From Lactobacillus crispatus (GTDB taxonomy: Bacteria > Bacillota > Bacilli > Lactobacillales > Lactobacillaceae): a stretch of 64,000 nt of DNA. Shown here one piece after another: positions 10,600 to 19,252 of the stretch; position 1 is the first letter of the stretch; each line of letters begins with the position of its first letter. Position numbers and translations under genes: made by a program. The notes below the pieces were generated by a model. That model was given only the letters and a program-made list of their open reading frames with translations, was not told the DNA's origin and did no database searches. Location: contig NZ_CP072197.1 of assembly GCF_018987235.1 (NCBI RefSeq), positions 1,798,001 through 1,862,000 of the forward strand, in the 5' to 3' direction.

Positions 10600-10986
10600 A
10601 TGAAAAGAGTTATTACCTATGGCACCTTTGACCTACTTCACTACGGTCACGTGCGACTGCTTAAAAGAGCTAAAGAATTGGGCGACTATTTAATAGTAGG
10701 TTTATCTACCGATGAATTTAACGAATTCAAAAAACACAAGGAAGCCTACAATACCTACCCTGAACGTAAATACATTTTGGAAGCTATCCGTTATGTCGAC
10801 CAAGTCATCCCCGAAAAGGATTGGGATCAAAAAATCACCGATGTACAAAAATACCATATCGACACTTTTGTCATGGGCGATGATTGGAAAGGAAAATTCG
10901 ACTTCCTTAAGCCTTATTGTGATGTGGTTTACCTGCCAAGAACGCCAGGAATTTCCACTACTAAAATTAAAGAAGATCTTAAATAA
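10600..10986 (+). CDS. tagD: Glycerol-3-phosphate cytidylyltransferase
   Basis: A 128-residue enzyme that makes CDP-glycerol from CTP and sn-glycerol-3-phosphate for teichoic acid synthesis. The nucleotidyltransferase motifs GTFDLLHYGHVRLL (residues 8-21) and PGISTTKIKEDL at the end are intact and the length is standard. A clear AAAGGAG ribosome site precedes the ATG. It is divergent from tagA, with about 120 bp for promoters between them. Confidence 0.95.
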   Translation: MKRVITYGTFDLLHYGHVRLLKRAKELGDYLIVGLSTDEFNEFKKHKEAYNTYPERKYILEAIRYVDQVIPEKDWDQKITDVQKYHIDTFVMGDDWKGKFDFLKPYCDVVYLPRTPGISTTKIKEDLK

Positions 10987-11032
10987 AAAAATACTCCAAT
11001 TCCATTCAATTTGAATGAGATTGGAGTTTTTG
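10985..11032. terminator. Bidirectional terminator between tagD and the GntR gene
   Basis: The inverted repeat ACTCCAAT..ATTGGAGT with flanking A- and T-runs lies between the convergent ends of tagD and the GntR regulator gene and can serve both. Confidence 0.75.
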
Positions 11033-11033
11033 T

Positions 11034-11735
11034 TTACTTAGAAAAAGTGAATTCAAATCGTTCTGCAACGTAACGTGCGCGGGTGTATTCGAATGGTTGC
11101 CCATCTGCTAGTTCAGTTACCTGTCGTCTAGTAATTAACGGTTCACCTTTTTTAGCTTTAAGAAGACGCGCATCTTGCTCGTTGGCAATTGATGCAGAAA
11201 TATGTTCCGTCACTCGTCCAATGGCAAAACCACCGCGCTTTTCTAAGGTTTTATATAAGTGCGTTGAAACATCTTCTTTAGAAAAATTCTTTACTAAGTA
11301 GTATGGCACCGTTACGACTTCATAACAAATTGGTGTCTTATCAGCGTAGCGAATCCGCTCCATCCGCAAAACGTTCTCATTATCTTTTAGCGCAAGACGC
11401 TCTTTTTCAGATAAAGATGGATTGCCAATCTGATAAGAAATTAACTTACTTGAAGGAACTTGACCATTAGCCTTAGTAATCTCAGTAAAGGACATAATTC
11501 CTGACATTTTTTCTTGAACCTTCTGACTAGCTACATAGGTTCCGCTACCCAAGCGCCGTTCTAAAATTCCTTCATCTTCTAATGTTTTAATCGCTTGGCG
11601 TAAAGTCATTCTCGAAACGCCAAACTTAACTGCCAATTGACGTTCTGCTGGAATACGATCCCCTACTTGATAAACGTGATTCTCAATATCACGCTTAATC
11701 TGATTGTGAATCTTGATATACATCGGTTCTTCCAT
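11034..11735 (-). CDS. GntR-family regulator, HutC/UTRA subfamily
   Basis: A 233-residue repressor with an N-terminal winged helix (GDRIPAERQLAVKFGVSRMT, then LRQAIKTLEDEGILERRLGSGTYV) and a C-terminal UTRA effector domain (ISASIANEQDARLL, RYVAERFEF). ATG at 11735 follows GGGGGTGG at 5 bp, better than the upstream ATG at 11750. UTRA regulators in lactobacilli usually sense sugar phosphates, often amino-sugar phosphates. No sugar genes lie next to it, so the target is open; a half-palindrome TTGGTCTAG over its own promoter suggests autoregulation by a NagR-like protein. Confidence 0.85.
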   Translation of the reverse strand: MEEPMYIKIHNQIKRDIENHVYQVGDRIPAERQLAVKFGVSRMTLRQAIKTLEDEGILERRLGSGTYVASQKVQEKMSGIMSFTEITKANGQVPSSKLISYQIGNPSLSEKERLALKDNENVLRMERIRYADKTPICYEVVTVPYYLVKNFSKEDVSTHLYKTLEKRGGFAIGRVTEHISASIANEQDARLLKAKKGEPLITRRQVTELADGQPFEYTRARYVAERFEFTFSK

Positions 11736-11767
11736 AGTCGCCACCCCCAAAGTTTAGTACTGCTATT

Positions 11768-11790
11768 ATTATAATCTAAATTGGTCTAGC
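11768..11790 (-). promoter_or_regulatory. Promoter and possible GntR operator half-site
   Basis: On the minus strand TATAAT (11768-11773) is preceded by CTAGACCAATTTAGA. TAGACCAAT is half of the palindrome TTGGTCTAGACCAA bound by NagR/DasR-type GntR proteins. The second half is degraded, so this is tentative. Confidence 0.35.
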
Positions 11791-11822
11791 TTGCATTAAT
11801 AACACTGCTTCAATTTTACAGA

Positions 11823-12938
11823 CTATTTTTTCTTAGCGGTCCACTTTACTCCAAGAATATAAACATTTGGACGCTTGTTATATTCCACTTCAACTTGTTC
11901 ATTATCATTAGCAACTACACTGGCACTAAATTTTGCTTCATCTTTAACAGCTAAGTTAGCCTGATTAGGATTCAGCACAATATTGTGGCCCTTCATATTA
12001 GCTTCACCGCTCAAAGCTAAAAAGTACTCATAGTTCATATTCCCAGTGAAGGTAACACGTGTAGCATCACATTTCGCCTGATCTTGAAAATCTGCATGAG
12101 CTAAAATTACGGCATTATTCATTGTAACTTTTGCTTCATCAACTACTATCATTCGATTGATGGTTGAATTTTGAATGATTGTCCGTGTCTTTTTATCAAT
12201 ATAAACCCCACCCAAAAAAGTAGAATTCATAATATTGCTCCAGCAGTCGTCACTTAAATAAAGGCAGGAATCGCTAGCAGACTTAACTTTTGAATTAAGC
12301 ATATTCATCCAAGTTTGCCCATGCAGTAATACATAATCTACTTCCGAATTATTAAGATCCAACTCCGCATTCGTTTTGGCAAAAGTATTAATACTGCCGT
12401 GAATCTTTGAATTATTTACAATTGCTGTTCCTTCGCCTTCAATTGCCAAAGCACAATATTTGTCCGAGAAATAATCAATTTCTGAATCATTCATTTCCAA
12501 ACGGAAATTGGCATGGTCATACATGGAAACTGAACCGTTAACAATTTTGGTTGAATAAAGTTCCAACGTGATCTTACCATTAACCGCGATAGCTGCTGTA
12601 TCAGTTCCCGTGCCCTTAATAAAGCAATTACGCAAAGTTAAATAGCCATCAACGCCTACTGGTACAGATAGGCTATTATGTTCGGTAGTTGTATCAATGC
12701 ATAAATTTTCTAAAGTTACATAACGACTATCTTCTGAAACACTAATATAGCCATAAATAGTCGTGTCTTCTGGCAAAGAGCCTGTTCCCTTAATTGTGAT
12801 ATCTGTTAGTGTGATGCCCTGCGGCAAATAATAATATCCGGGGCCCAGCATCAACACATCATCGGCACGCAAATCCTTTAAAGCCTCGTGCCAACTGACT
12901 GAACTGCTAGATCCCCCTACTCTAATTATCCTAGCCAT
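11823..12938 (-). CDS. Predicted right-handed beta-helix protein, function unknown
   Basis: I do not recognise a named family. The 371-residue product is a run of short imperfect repeats with regularly spaced Asn-Ser steps and aliphatic residues (for example NNSKIHGSI, LNNSEVDYVLL, MLNSKVKSA, IMNSTFLGGVYI, IQNSTINRMIV), the look of a parallel beta-helix like pectate lyase-type folds. The N-terminus (RIIRVGGSSSSVSWHEALKD) resembles the capping strand of such proteins. There is no signal peptide or anchor, so it is probably cytoplasmic. It is monocistronic after AAAGGATA. It could bind carbohydrate or be a structural protein; no catalytic residues are evident. Confidence 0.7.
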   Translation of the reverse strand: MARIIRVGGSSSSVSWHEALKDLRADDVLMLGPGYYYLPQGITLTDITIKGTGSLPEDTTIYGYISVSEDSRYVTLENLCIDTTTEHNSLSVPVGVDGYLTLRNCFIKGTGTDTAAIAVNGKITLELYSTKIVNGSVSMYDHANFRLEMNDSEIDYFSDKYCALAIEGEGTAIVNNSKIHGSINTFAKTNAELDLNNSEVDYVLLHGQTWMNMLNSKVKSASDSCLYLSDDCWSNIMNSTFLGGVYIDKKTRTIIQNSTINRMIVVDEAKVTMNNAVILAHADFQDQAKCDATRVTFTGNMNYEYFLALSGEANMKGHNIVLNPNQANLAVKDEAKFSASVVANDNEQVEVEYNKRPNVYILGVKWTAKKK

Positions 12939-13013
12939 CCATTATCCTTTCATCTCGTAAAAACCGATTACTATTGTACTAATTTTCTTCAATTTATGTT
13001 GTATTTTTGCTCA

Positions 13014-13044
13014 TCAAAAAAGCTAGGTTCGATTCCTAGCTTCT
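13014..13044 (-). terminator. Terminator of the OppA-type gene
   Basis: Stem GCTAGG / CCTAGC just after the stop codon at 13049, followed on the minus strand by a T-run. Confidence 0.8.
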
Positions 13045-13048
13045 TATA

Positions 13049-14665
13049 CTATTTCATTTTAACATTCCAGTAATAAGCCACATTACCATAAGGAGAAAGT
13101 TGGAAACCTTTCACTCTCTTATTCAATAAGTATGACGTACCTTGTTGGAATAGTGGTGCCGCAAAGGCATCCTTTTGAATTAATTGTTTTTCAGCGTTAA
13201 CTAAGGCATTCAATCTCTTCTGCGGATCAGTGGCATAAGTTGAACGAGCCAAGTCAATTTGCTTCCAGAAATTGGCGTTGTGATAATCTGGCGCTAAATT
13301 AAACAAACCACCAACTGTCAAGAAATCAATTGGATCTTCATAACTTGGCTGCCAAGTTCCGTAAACAAAGTCGTAATTGTGATTAGTTGTGTTAGATAGC
13401 CGTGACTTCAAAGGAATTGACCGTACCCGTAGAGTTAGACCAGGTAAATTTTTCATCAAATTGCTTTGAATAAATTCACCCACGCGCTTAGCATCGTCAA
13501 TATCTGAAGTAAGCAATTCTAAGGTTAGCTTATTCTTACCCAATTGCTTCAAACCAAGTTGCCATTCCTTTTTAGCTTCCTTGGCATTATAGGTAACCAA
13601 GTCGCCAGCATCCTTGCGGTAATCGTTGCCAGTTGCCTGATCGGTAATAAAGTTTGCGGCAACAATTCCATTTGACACCTTGCCTTGATGCAAAACGGTC
13701 TTGACTAACTGTTGCTTATTAATTGCCCGGCTAATGGCCCGACGAATATGAACATTGCCTGTACTCTTACGCTTCAAGTTGAAGGAAAGATAGCCATTAG
13801 TTGGCGTAACTTTGGTATGATAGCTAGAATTATTTTGATACTGCTTAACAAAATCAGAAGTCAATGTCGTGTAATCAAGTTCACCACTTCTGAACAAGTT
13901 AACCCCAGTTGAAGGAGTTTGAACCACTTGTACGTTAACTTTATTCAAATCAACAATTTTCTTGTTCCAGTAAGTTGGATTTTTCTTGTAAGTCCACTTC
14001 AAATTTGAACCTGTCCAACCAGATACGGTAAATGGACCATTGTAAACTAGATTCTTACTGCTAGTCCCATACTTAGAGCCTAACTTTTTAACCAATTTAG
14101 AATTCTGAGGATAGAATTGTGCACCCTCTAAGATTTGTGGCAAATATGGAATTGGATTAGCTAATGTAACTTGCACCTTATACTTGCCGAGTGCTTTGAT
14201 TCCCAATGAATTTACCGGTGCTTTACCTTGAGAAATTGCCTCACCGTTTTTGATAATGGCATAAGAATCGGCATCTAAAGATGAATTTTTCGGGTCAACG
14301 GTTCTGCGCCAAGCCGTTACATAATCCTGCGCAGTAACTGGATCACCGTTAGACCACTTAGCATTATTGCGTAAGGTAAAAGTATAGATCTTCTGGTCTT
14401 TAGAACGTTCAACTTTTGTCGCACCAGCTAATTCTGGCTGATTTTTCTTATTAAAACGGTAAAGACCTTCCATGGAATTCTGCAAAACTTCTGAACTAGT
14501 CGTATCTCCATACTTGCTCGAATCTAAAGTTGAAACTTCATTTGTGACAGAGGTATTCATTGTCTTAGTCGGTGCAGCATTGCTGCCATTGTTAGAGCAA
14601 GCTGCCAGCACCAATGCGGCAGCTGCTGTCATCACTCCTGAAAAAATCCATTTTTTACGTCTCAA
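13049..14665 (-). CDS. Oligopeptide ABC transporter substrate-binding lipoprotein
   Basis: A 538-residue SBP family 5 (OppA) lipoprotein. A Lys/Arg-rich start, a hydrophobic stretch and the lipobox LVLAAC (Cys about residue 23) give signal peptidase II processing. Family marks are LDSSKYGDTTSSEVLQNSME, KWSNGDPVTAQDYVTAWRR and YNGPFTVSGW. I prefer a TTG start at 14665, which lies 6 bp after AAAGGGTG; the upstream GTG at 14674 would leave no space for the ribosome site. It captures peptides, but no permease genes lie nearby, so it is an orphan binding protein likely sharing an Opp permease encoded elsewhere. Confidence 0.92.
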   Translation of the reverse strand: MRRKKWIFSGVMTAAAALVLAACSNNGSNAAPTKTMNTSVTNEVSTLDSSKYGDTTSSEVLQNSMEGLYRFNKKNQPELAGATKVERSKDQKIYTFTLRNNAKWSNGDPVTAQDYVTAWRRTVDPKNSSLDADSYAIIKNGEAISQGKAPVNSLGIKALGKYKVQVTLANPIPYLPQILEGAQFYPQNSKLVKKLGSKYGTSSKNLVYNGPFTVSGWTGSNLKWTYKKNPTYWNKKIVDLNKVNVQVVQTPSTGVNLFRSGELDYTTLTSDFVKQYQNNSSYHTKVTPTNGYLSFNLKRKSTGNVHIRRAISRAINKQQLVKTVLHQGKVSNGIVAANFITDQATGNDYRKDAGDLVTYNAKEAKKEWQLGLKQLGKNKLTLELLTSDIDDAKRVGEFIQSNLMKNLPGLTLRVRSIPLKSRLSNTTNHNYDFVYGTWQPSYEDPIDFLTVGGLFNLAPDYHNANFWKQIDLARSTYATDPQKRLNALVNAEKQLIQKDAFAAPLFQQGTSYLLNKRVKGFQLSPYGNVAYYWNVKMK

Positions 14666-14787
14666 TCTTCTCACCCTTTACTTACTTTTTGTTTAATACT
14701 TACATTTTACAAGTATATCTAATACGGAAGAAATTTCAAATACTTTTTCCGTATAATAGCTATAATCAATACGTATACAAAAATGGC

Positions 14788-14822
14788 AAAAAAAGAAACG
14801 TCACATAGGACGTTTCTTTTTT
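14788..14822. terminator. Bidirectional terminator downstream of tRNA-Gln
   Basis: Perfect stem AAGAAACGTC / GACGTTTCTT with flanking A- and T-runs, placed 27 bp after the 3' end of the tRNA-Gln gene on the minus strand. Confidence 0.8.
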
Positions 14823-14848
14823 CGGGTTGGGTGTTCTTTTAGAACTAT

Positions 14849-14919
14849 TGGGTTAGCTGGATTCGAACCAGCGCATGATGGTACCAAAAACCATTGCCTT
14901 ACCACTTGGCTATAACCCA
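14849..14919 (-). tRNA. tRNA-Gln (anticodon TTG)
   Basis: Minus strand folds as a cloverleaf: acceptor TGGGTTA/TAACCCA, anticodon arm ATGGT-TTTTGGT-ACCAT with TTG at positions 34-36, T arm GCTGGTTCGAATCCAGC. CCA is not encoded. An identical gene lies at 26998-27068. Confidence 0.95.
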
Positions 14920-14954
14920 ATACCAGCTGAACTTTTTACTTGTCGTTCAACAAT

Positions 14955-15035
14955 GGAGGAGGGTGGATTCGAACCGCCGAACTCAGAGAGAGCGGTTTTA
15001 CAGACCGCCGCGTTTAGCCACTTCGCTACTCCTCC
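14955..15035 (-). tRNA. tRNA-Tyr (anticodon GTA)
   Basis: An 81-base class II tRNA with acceptor GGAGGAG/CTCCTCC, anticodon loop CTGTAAA (GTA) on stem GCGGT/ACCGC, a long variable arm and a T arm containing GGTTCGAATCC. It is 35 bp upstream of tRNA-Gln and likely co-transcribed. Confidence 0.95.
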
Positions 15036-15102
15036 GTTAGCTGACTTAATTATAATAACGAAAATCCAAATCAAATGCAAGACTTTTTTGAAACTTTTTT
15101 CA

Positions 15103-15133
15103 AAAAAAGAAGAAGCCATGACGACCTCTTCTC
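15103..15133 (-). terminator. Probable terminator of the NADH oxidase gene
   Basis: On the minus strand an imperfect hairpin GAAGAGG..CTTCTTC is followed by seven T residues, 24 bp after the stop of the oxidase gene. Confidence 0.55.
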
Positions 15134-15156
15134 AAAATTTAAAAATTGATTTATAT

Positions 15157-16524
15157 CTAAACAGTTAATTTTAAGCCTAATGCCTTTTGTGCTACTTGAT
15201 TTACCAGACTCCATTGCTTGTCATAAGTTGGTGAAAAGAAGAAATCTGCTTCTGCTAAATCTTCCAGTGTCAACTTATTTCTAATAGCTAAGCTCAAAAC
15301 ATTGGCTTGGCCACTAATGTCATATGATGAAAGTACGCTACCGCCTAAGATTTGGTGGCTGTCTTCATTATAAACAACAGCAATATAGCAAGTAGGATTA
15401 TCTTTTTCAGGAATATAGTCTGGACGAAGATAACTCTTTAAGACTGTTTCTTTTGCATTAATTCCTGCTCGCTTGGCATTCTTTTCACTGAGTCCTGTTG
15501 TTACTGCATGTAAATCAAAGGCTTCAAGCAATTGTGCACCAACTAAGCCCTTAAAGACACGTTCTGGCTTGTCTTCAAATAAGTGCTCAACAACATATTG
15601 AGCCTCATGCCGTGCAGCAATGGCAGATGGCATCGGTACTCTTCTGTTAGCTGGAATGCTAAACGGGAAGATTGCATCCCCAATTGCATAGACATCCTTT
15701 ACATTGGTTCTAAAGTAATTGTCTACCTTAATGTAGCCATTGTCATAAAGATCGATCGTGTTTTTCAACCAAGCAGTATTTGGCTTAATACCAACTGTAA
15801 TAATGACACAATCAGCAGTAATATCACCCTTATCAGTCTGAACTGCATTGACCTTTCCATTGCCAACAAAGCCAGTAACTTTAGTGTTCATAGCCAGGTT
15901 AACACCATGATCAGTCAATTCTTTTTCAAATAAGCTAGTATAAGTATCATTCAAATAATTTTCTAGTGGTTTTTGCCCACCGTCAATTAAAGTAACATTC
16001 TTGCCTGCTTTAGCGAAAACCTCGGCAGCTGCAATTCCGTTACCAGCACCAATAACTGCAACATTTTTAATAGCTTCATCTTGAGCAGCTGCATTGATCT
16101 CTGTAGCGCAATCATAGCCTCTCATCAACATAATATTTTTCAGGTCTGCTCCAGGAAGAGGCAAACTTGCGGGGTTAACACCTGAAGAAATAATTAGCTT
16201 ATCATAACTAACTTCTTTGGTTGTACCATCTTTTACGTTTTTGACAGTAACCGTCTTTTTAGCTGGATCAAGAGCTGTTACTGCTGTGTTATTAACAACT
16301 TTACCACCCCGTTCAGCTAGATCTTCAGGAGTAAAGTTTCTAACGTTGTCTTGGCCTGTAGTTTTTCCTTCAAGGAATAGCTTCATTCCGCAAGACATAA
16401 AGGAAACGAAGTCGCCTGCTTCATAAATCGTAACGTCTACATCATCATAACGATCTAAAATTTCATAAGCTGCCTCTTGGCCGCCGTGGGATGCACCTAC
16501 AATAATGATTTTCTTTTTTGACAT
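15157..16524 (-). CDS. nox: FAD-dependent NADH oxidase / peroxidase family enzyme
   Basis: A 455-residue flavoprotein of the Nox/Npx disulfide-reductase family. It has an N-terminal FAD motif (IIIVGASHGGQEAA), the redox cysteine in SFMSCGMKLF (Cys about residue 45), an NADH Rossmann motif (GAGNGIAAAEVFAKAGKNV), and the FAD-binding DVYAIGDA. It would regenerate NAD+ and remove O2, usually to water, in these catalase-less bacteria. An excellent AGGAGGTC ribosome site fixes the start. Oxidase versus peroxidase cannot be separated by eye, but Nox is more common at this length. Confidence 0.9.
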   Translation of the reverse strand: MSKKKIIIVGASHGGQEAAYEILDRYDDVDVTIYEAGDFVSFMSCGMKLFLEGKTTGQDNVRNFTPEDLAERGGKVVNNTAVTALDPAKKTVTVKNVKDGTTKEVSYDKLIISSGVNPASLPLPGADLKNIMLMRGYDCATEINAAAQDEAIKNVAVIGAGNGIAAAEVFAKAGKNVTLIDGGQKPLENYLNDTYTSLFEKELTDHGVNLAMNTKVTGFVGNGKVNAVQTDKGDITADCVIITVGIKPNTAWLKNTIDLYDNGYIKVDNYFRTNVKDVYAIGDAIFPFSIPANRRVPMPSAIAARHEAQYVVEHLFEDKPERVFKGLVGAQLLEAFDLHAVTTGLSEKNAKRAGINAKETVLKSYLRPDYIPEKDNPTCYIAVVYNEDSHQILGGSVLSSYDISGQANVLSLAIRNKLTLEDLAEADFFFSPTYDKQWSLVNQVAQKALGLKLTV

Positions 16525-16668
16525 AGCCTGACCTCCTAATAATGCAGCAATAATTGTCGTTTTTAAGTAATAGCAGTTATTGTAACTGGTTACATTATTT
16601 ATCTTTTAATAAGATATTTCAATTAATTTGCTTTTGATTAGTGCGAAGCAGCAATATATTTTTTATAT

Positions 16669-16697
16669 AAAAAAGAGCACTACTGATAGTAGTACTC
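16669..16697 (-). terminator. Terminator after the Rpn-like pseudogene
   Basis: Hairpin with stem AGTAGT/ACTACT extended by GAG/CTC around a mismatch, followed on the minus strand by TTTTTT. Confidence 0.7.
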
Positions 16698-16730
16698 TAG
16701 AGGGAAATTTTCCAAAATTATCTTATTTAG

Positions 16731-17296
16731 CTAATTCTGCTGATAGATTTCGTTCACTAATTTAGTGATTTCATTACGATTAAGAACTTCATCATACATA
16801 TCCATTGTTTCCTGGATTGTATTTTCTAAATTAGTACCATGATTTTTGGCATAGCCAATAAACTTTTTTGCATCTACTATTTTAGCTTCTTTAATCGCTT
16901 TTTCTGCAGCTCTTTTAGCAACTTCATTCATCTCATATTCTAGCTTATTCATGTCTTCGACCCATTTTCCGCTATTCACGTAGTAGTCGATATCCTTCTG
17001 CAGGCTGATATCCCTGCGTAGTACATCATCCGTTTTTCTAGATCATTTTTACGTGTTGTTTGCATCTCAATATCATACACTCGACTTTGATCATCTTGTG
17101 CCCAGATATCTAAGCGAATGTTTTTGGATTCTAGTCCAATGTTGCCGTCATACTGGGTAATGACATTAACTTTTGTCAATTTTAATTCAGGAAACATCCG
17201 ACGTAGCAGTTCCAGACAATTCTTTTTATTGCTCATAACATGACCGAATACCAAGTCGTTAGTAATTCGAGGATATCGATTAATTCTTCTCCTCAT
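16731..17296 (-). pseudogene. Broken Rpn-family nuclease (PD-(D/E)XK, putative transposase)
   Basis: The first open part (17296-16976) has the N-terminal Rpn pattern NDLVFGHVMSNKKNCLELL and the nuclease core RLDIWAQDDQSRVYDIEMQ. At YYAG the frame changes: the second part (stop at 16731) continues as ISLQKDIDYYVNSGKW in another frame and matches the helical C-terminal region. About 100-130 central residues of a normal 280-300 residue protein are absent. An internal deletion that also shifted the frame explains this. Rpn proteins act on DNA ends and have recently been tied to phage defence; this copy is dead. Confidence 0.8.
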
Positions 17297-17397
17297 ATTT
17301 TACCTCTTTTCTTTTTCTTAAGTAGGAAAATTACCCTCCACTATTTATTACGCAAAAAAGTGCAAATTTTTTTCAGAAATTTAAAAATTTAGACACG

Positions 17398-17430
17398 AAA
17401 AAAGCCGATGCAAATGCATCGACTCTTTCA
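17398..17430 (-). terminator. Terminator of the S-layer gene
   Basis: Stem CGATGCA / TGCATCG with minus-strand T-run, 19 bp past the stop codon of the S-layer gene. Confidence 0.75.
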
Positions 17431-17448
17431 GTTAAATTATTCTACTTT

Positions 17449-18924
17449 TTAATAGAAGTTTACAGCCTTGATGTAACGCTTGTTGTTGTTTCTGCAGCCT
17501 TCAATTCTGTAGTACTTCTTACCGTTCTTAAATCTCATTTGACCACCGTAAGTAGTTACAGTTTGACCTCTGTACATCTTACCAGTACCTGGAGTACGAC
17601 GGTATGATGACCAATAAATGTAGGCATTGTGCTTCAAAGTACGTTGGTTACCAGTAATGTTGGTTACACGAACGTATTCGTCCTTGTTAGCCACCTTGTA
17701 GTAAGTCTTACCGTTGATAGTTACAACAGTTGGAACGATTTCAATGTCGTTGTAAGCGTAGTACATGTGACCTAAGTAGTTACCGTTCTTGTCATAAGCT
17801 CTTGAATCAACCATTACTGGCAAAGTCTTGGTGTTAGTGTCACCAGCTGGCTTAACAAGTGATGAAGTCTTAACCCAAATGTTGCTTGAGTTAGCATCTG
17901 ACTTAGACTTAGTTGAAACTTGTGAGTATGATACATTGTTAAGGGTTCTAGTTTGATCAGCAACGTAAACAGTGTCACCATCTTTGAAAGTAGTTGAAGC
18001 TGGTCTTACATTAATGCCATAAATGTGGTAAGTTGCGATTGAGCTTGCGCCATTAGCATATAGAGCTTGTTTGTGGCTTGAAGTAATTAAAACAGTGTAT
18101 GTTGCAGTAGTCTTCTTACCAGTTAAACCAGTAGCAGTTAAAGTTACATTATAGTAACGTCCTGCTTCTGAAGTATTAACAGGATTTGAAGTTGCTTCTA
18201 GTGAAGCAGCTGTATTATTATTGCTGTTTTGTACAGCTGAAATAATAACTGGCTCACCATTACTATTTACAAAATTAGTTGGATTAAATTGTGAACCAAC
18301 AGCTACTTGGAATATTTGACCATTAACACTCCCCTTGCTTTGACCATTCAATGACCAATTGATCACTGGATTTTGAGTAGTATCTGTAGTTGAACTTGAA
18401 CCTGAAACTACAACTGGGATTTGAACAGTAGCTGTTTGCGTAGAAGTAGAACCTGTACCAGTTAAAGTAAGATTGAAATCACTAGTTGGTACCGCAGTAA
18501 TATTCTTGTTATCTTTATCAAGAGTTACACCTGCATTCTTAAGAATAGCAGCAACTTCACTATCTTTAAGGTTAACTTTTTCTCCACTGGCATTATTCGT
18601 ACTAAAGAAAACTAATCCTAAATCATTAATTGCCTTAGTAACACTAGCTACAGTATCTTTAGCCTTAATAGAAATAGTAGTTGGTACAACATTAGCTGTT
18701 TTATCGGTAGTACTTGCAGCATCAATTACTTGATTGCCATATGTAAAGTATGATCTATCTGTTGGCTTTGCTGTTGTTGCTGTAGTAGTACTTGTAGTAC
18801 CAGTAGTGTTAGTTACTGTACCTAAACTAATAGCAGCGTTAACTGGAACAGCTGAAGCTGCTACAGGAGCAACTGCCAACAAAGCGGCAGCAGCCATACT
18901 TACAATTCTTGTATTCTTTCTCAT
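17449..18924 (-). CDS. slpA: S-layer protein
   Basis: A 491-residue secreted protein that forms the surface lattice. The signal peptide (RKNTRIVSMAAAALLAVAP, cleaved near AVPVNA) is that of Lactobacillus Slp proteins. The middle is Ser/Thr/Asn/Val rich and variable, as expected for the self-assembly domain. The C-terminal part holds two SLAP-type wall-binding repeats rich in Tyr/Lys/Arg (GKTYYKVANKDEYVRVTNI; GKKYYRIEGCRNNNKRYIKA). A cysteine in the last repeat is unusual, since most Slp proteins lack Cys. A leader and strong promoter precede it. Confidence 0.93.
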   Translation of the reverse strand: MRKNTRIVSMAAAALLAVAPVAASAVPVNAAISLGTVTNTTGTTSTTTATTAKPTDRSYFTYGNQVIDAASTTDKTANVVPTTISIKAKDTVASVTKAINDLGLVFFSTNNASGEKVNLKDSEVAAILKNAGVTLDKDNKNITAVPTSDFNLTLTGTGSTSTQTATVQIPVVVSGSSSTTDTTQNPVINWSLNGQSKGSVNGQIFQVAVGSQFNPTNFVNSNGEPVIISAVQNSNNNTAASLEATSNPVNTSEAGRYYNVTLTATGLTGKKTTATYTVLITSSHKQALYANGASSIATYHIYGINVRPASTTFKDGDTVYVADQTRTLNNVSYSQVSTKSKSDANSSNIWVKTSSLVKPAGDTNTKTLPVMVDSRAYDKNGNYLGHMYYAYNDIEIVPTVVTINGKTYYKVANKDEYVRVTNITGNQRTLKHNAYIYWSSYRRTPGTGKMYRGQTVTTYGGQMRFKNGKKYYRIEGCRNNNKRYIKAVNFY

Positions 18925-19080
18925 AATTATGTGGCCTTTCCTTTCTGAAACAGAAATTCATCCTAAGCAGTAAGTTATATCTTCTTCTGCTTGTGAAATA
19001 ATTATAGCATGTTACGAACCCGATTACTAAAAACAGGATCGACTCGTGTGTGTGATTTTAAGAATACCTCCTAAAATCAC
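18925..19080 (-). promoter_or_regulatory. S-layer gene promoter and structured leader
   Basis: A TATAAT box (19001-19006, minus strand) gives a leader of roughly 70 bases before the ATG, with AGAAAGGAAAGG as ribosome site. Upstream, 19052-19080 forms a hairpin with stem GTGATTTTA/TAAAATCAC whose loop contains GGAGG. Lactobacillus slp genes are known for strong promoters and long stable leaders; a second upstream start could place this hairpin in the RNA. The rest of the gap to 19252 shows no gene. Confidence 0.55.
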
Positions 19081-19252
19081 CAGTAATACCCTACCCTTTA
19101 TTTGTTAAACTGTAGTTACCGGACTTTTACAATTAAGATTCAAAACATTACATTTTTGTGAAGTTTTAAACAAGTTATTGATTTATGACAGAACTTATGT
19201 GTGTTAAGAAAAGGTAATTTTAACACTTGTTCGCTTAAAAAAATTAAAGCTC

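Noticed and set aside
16976..17296. An intact small gene of 106 residues
   Set aside because: It is only the N-terminal part of an Rpn nuclease; the tail continues in another frame.
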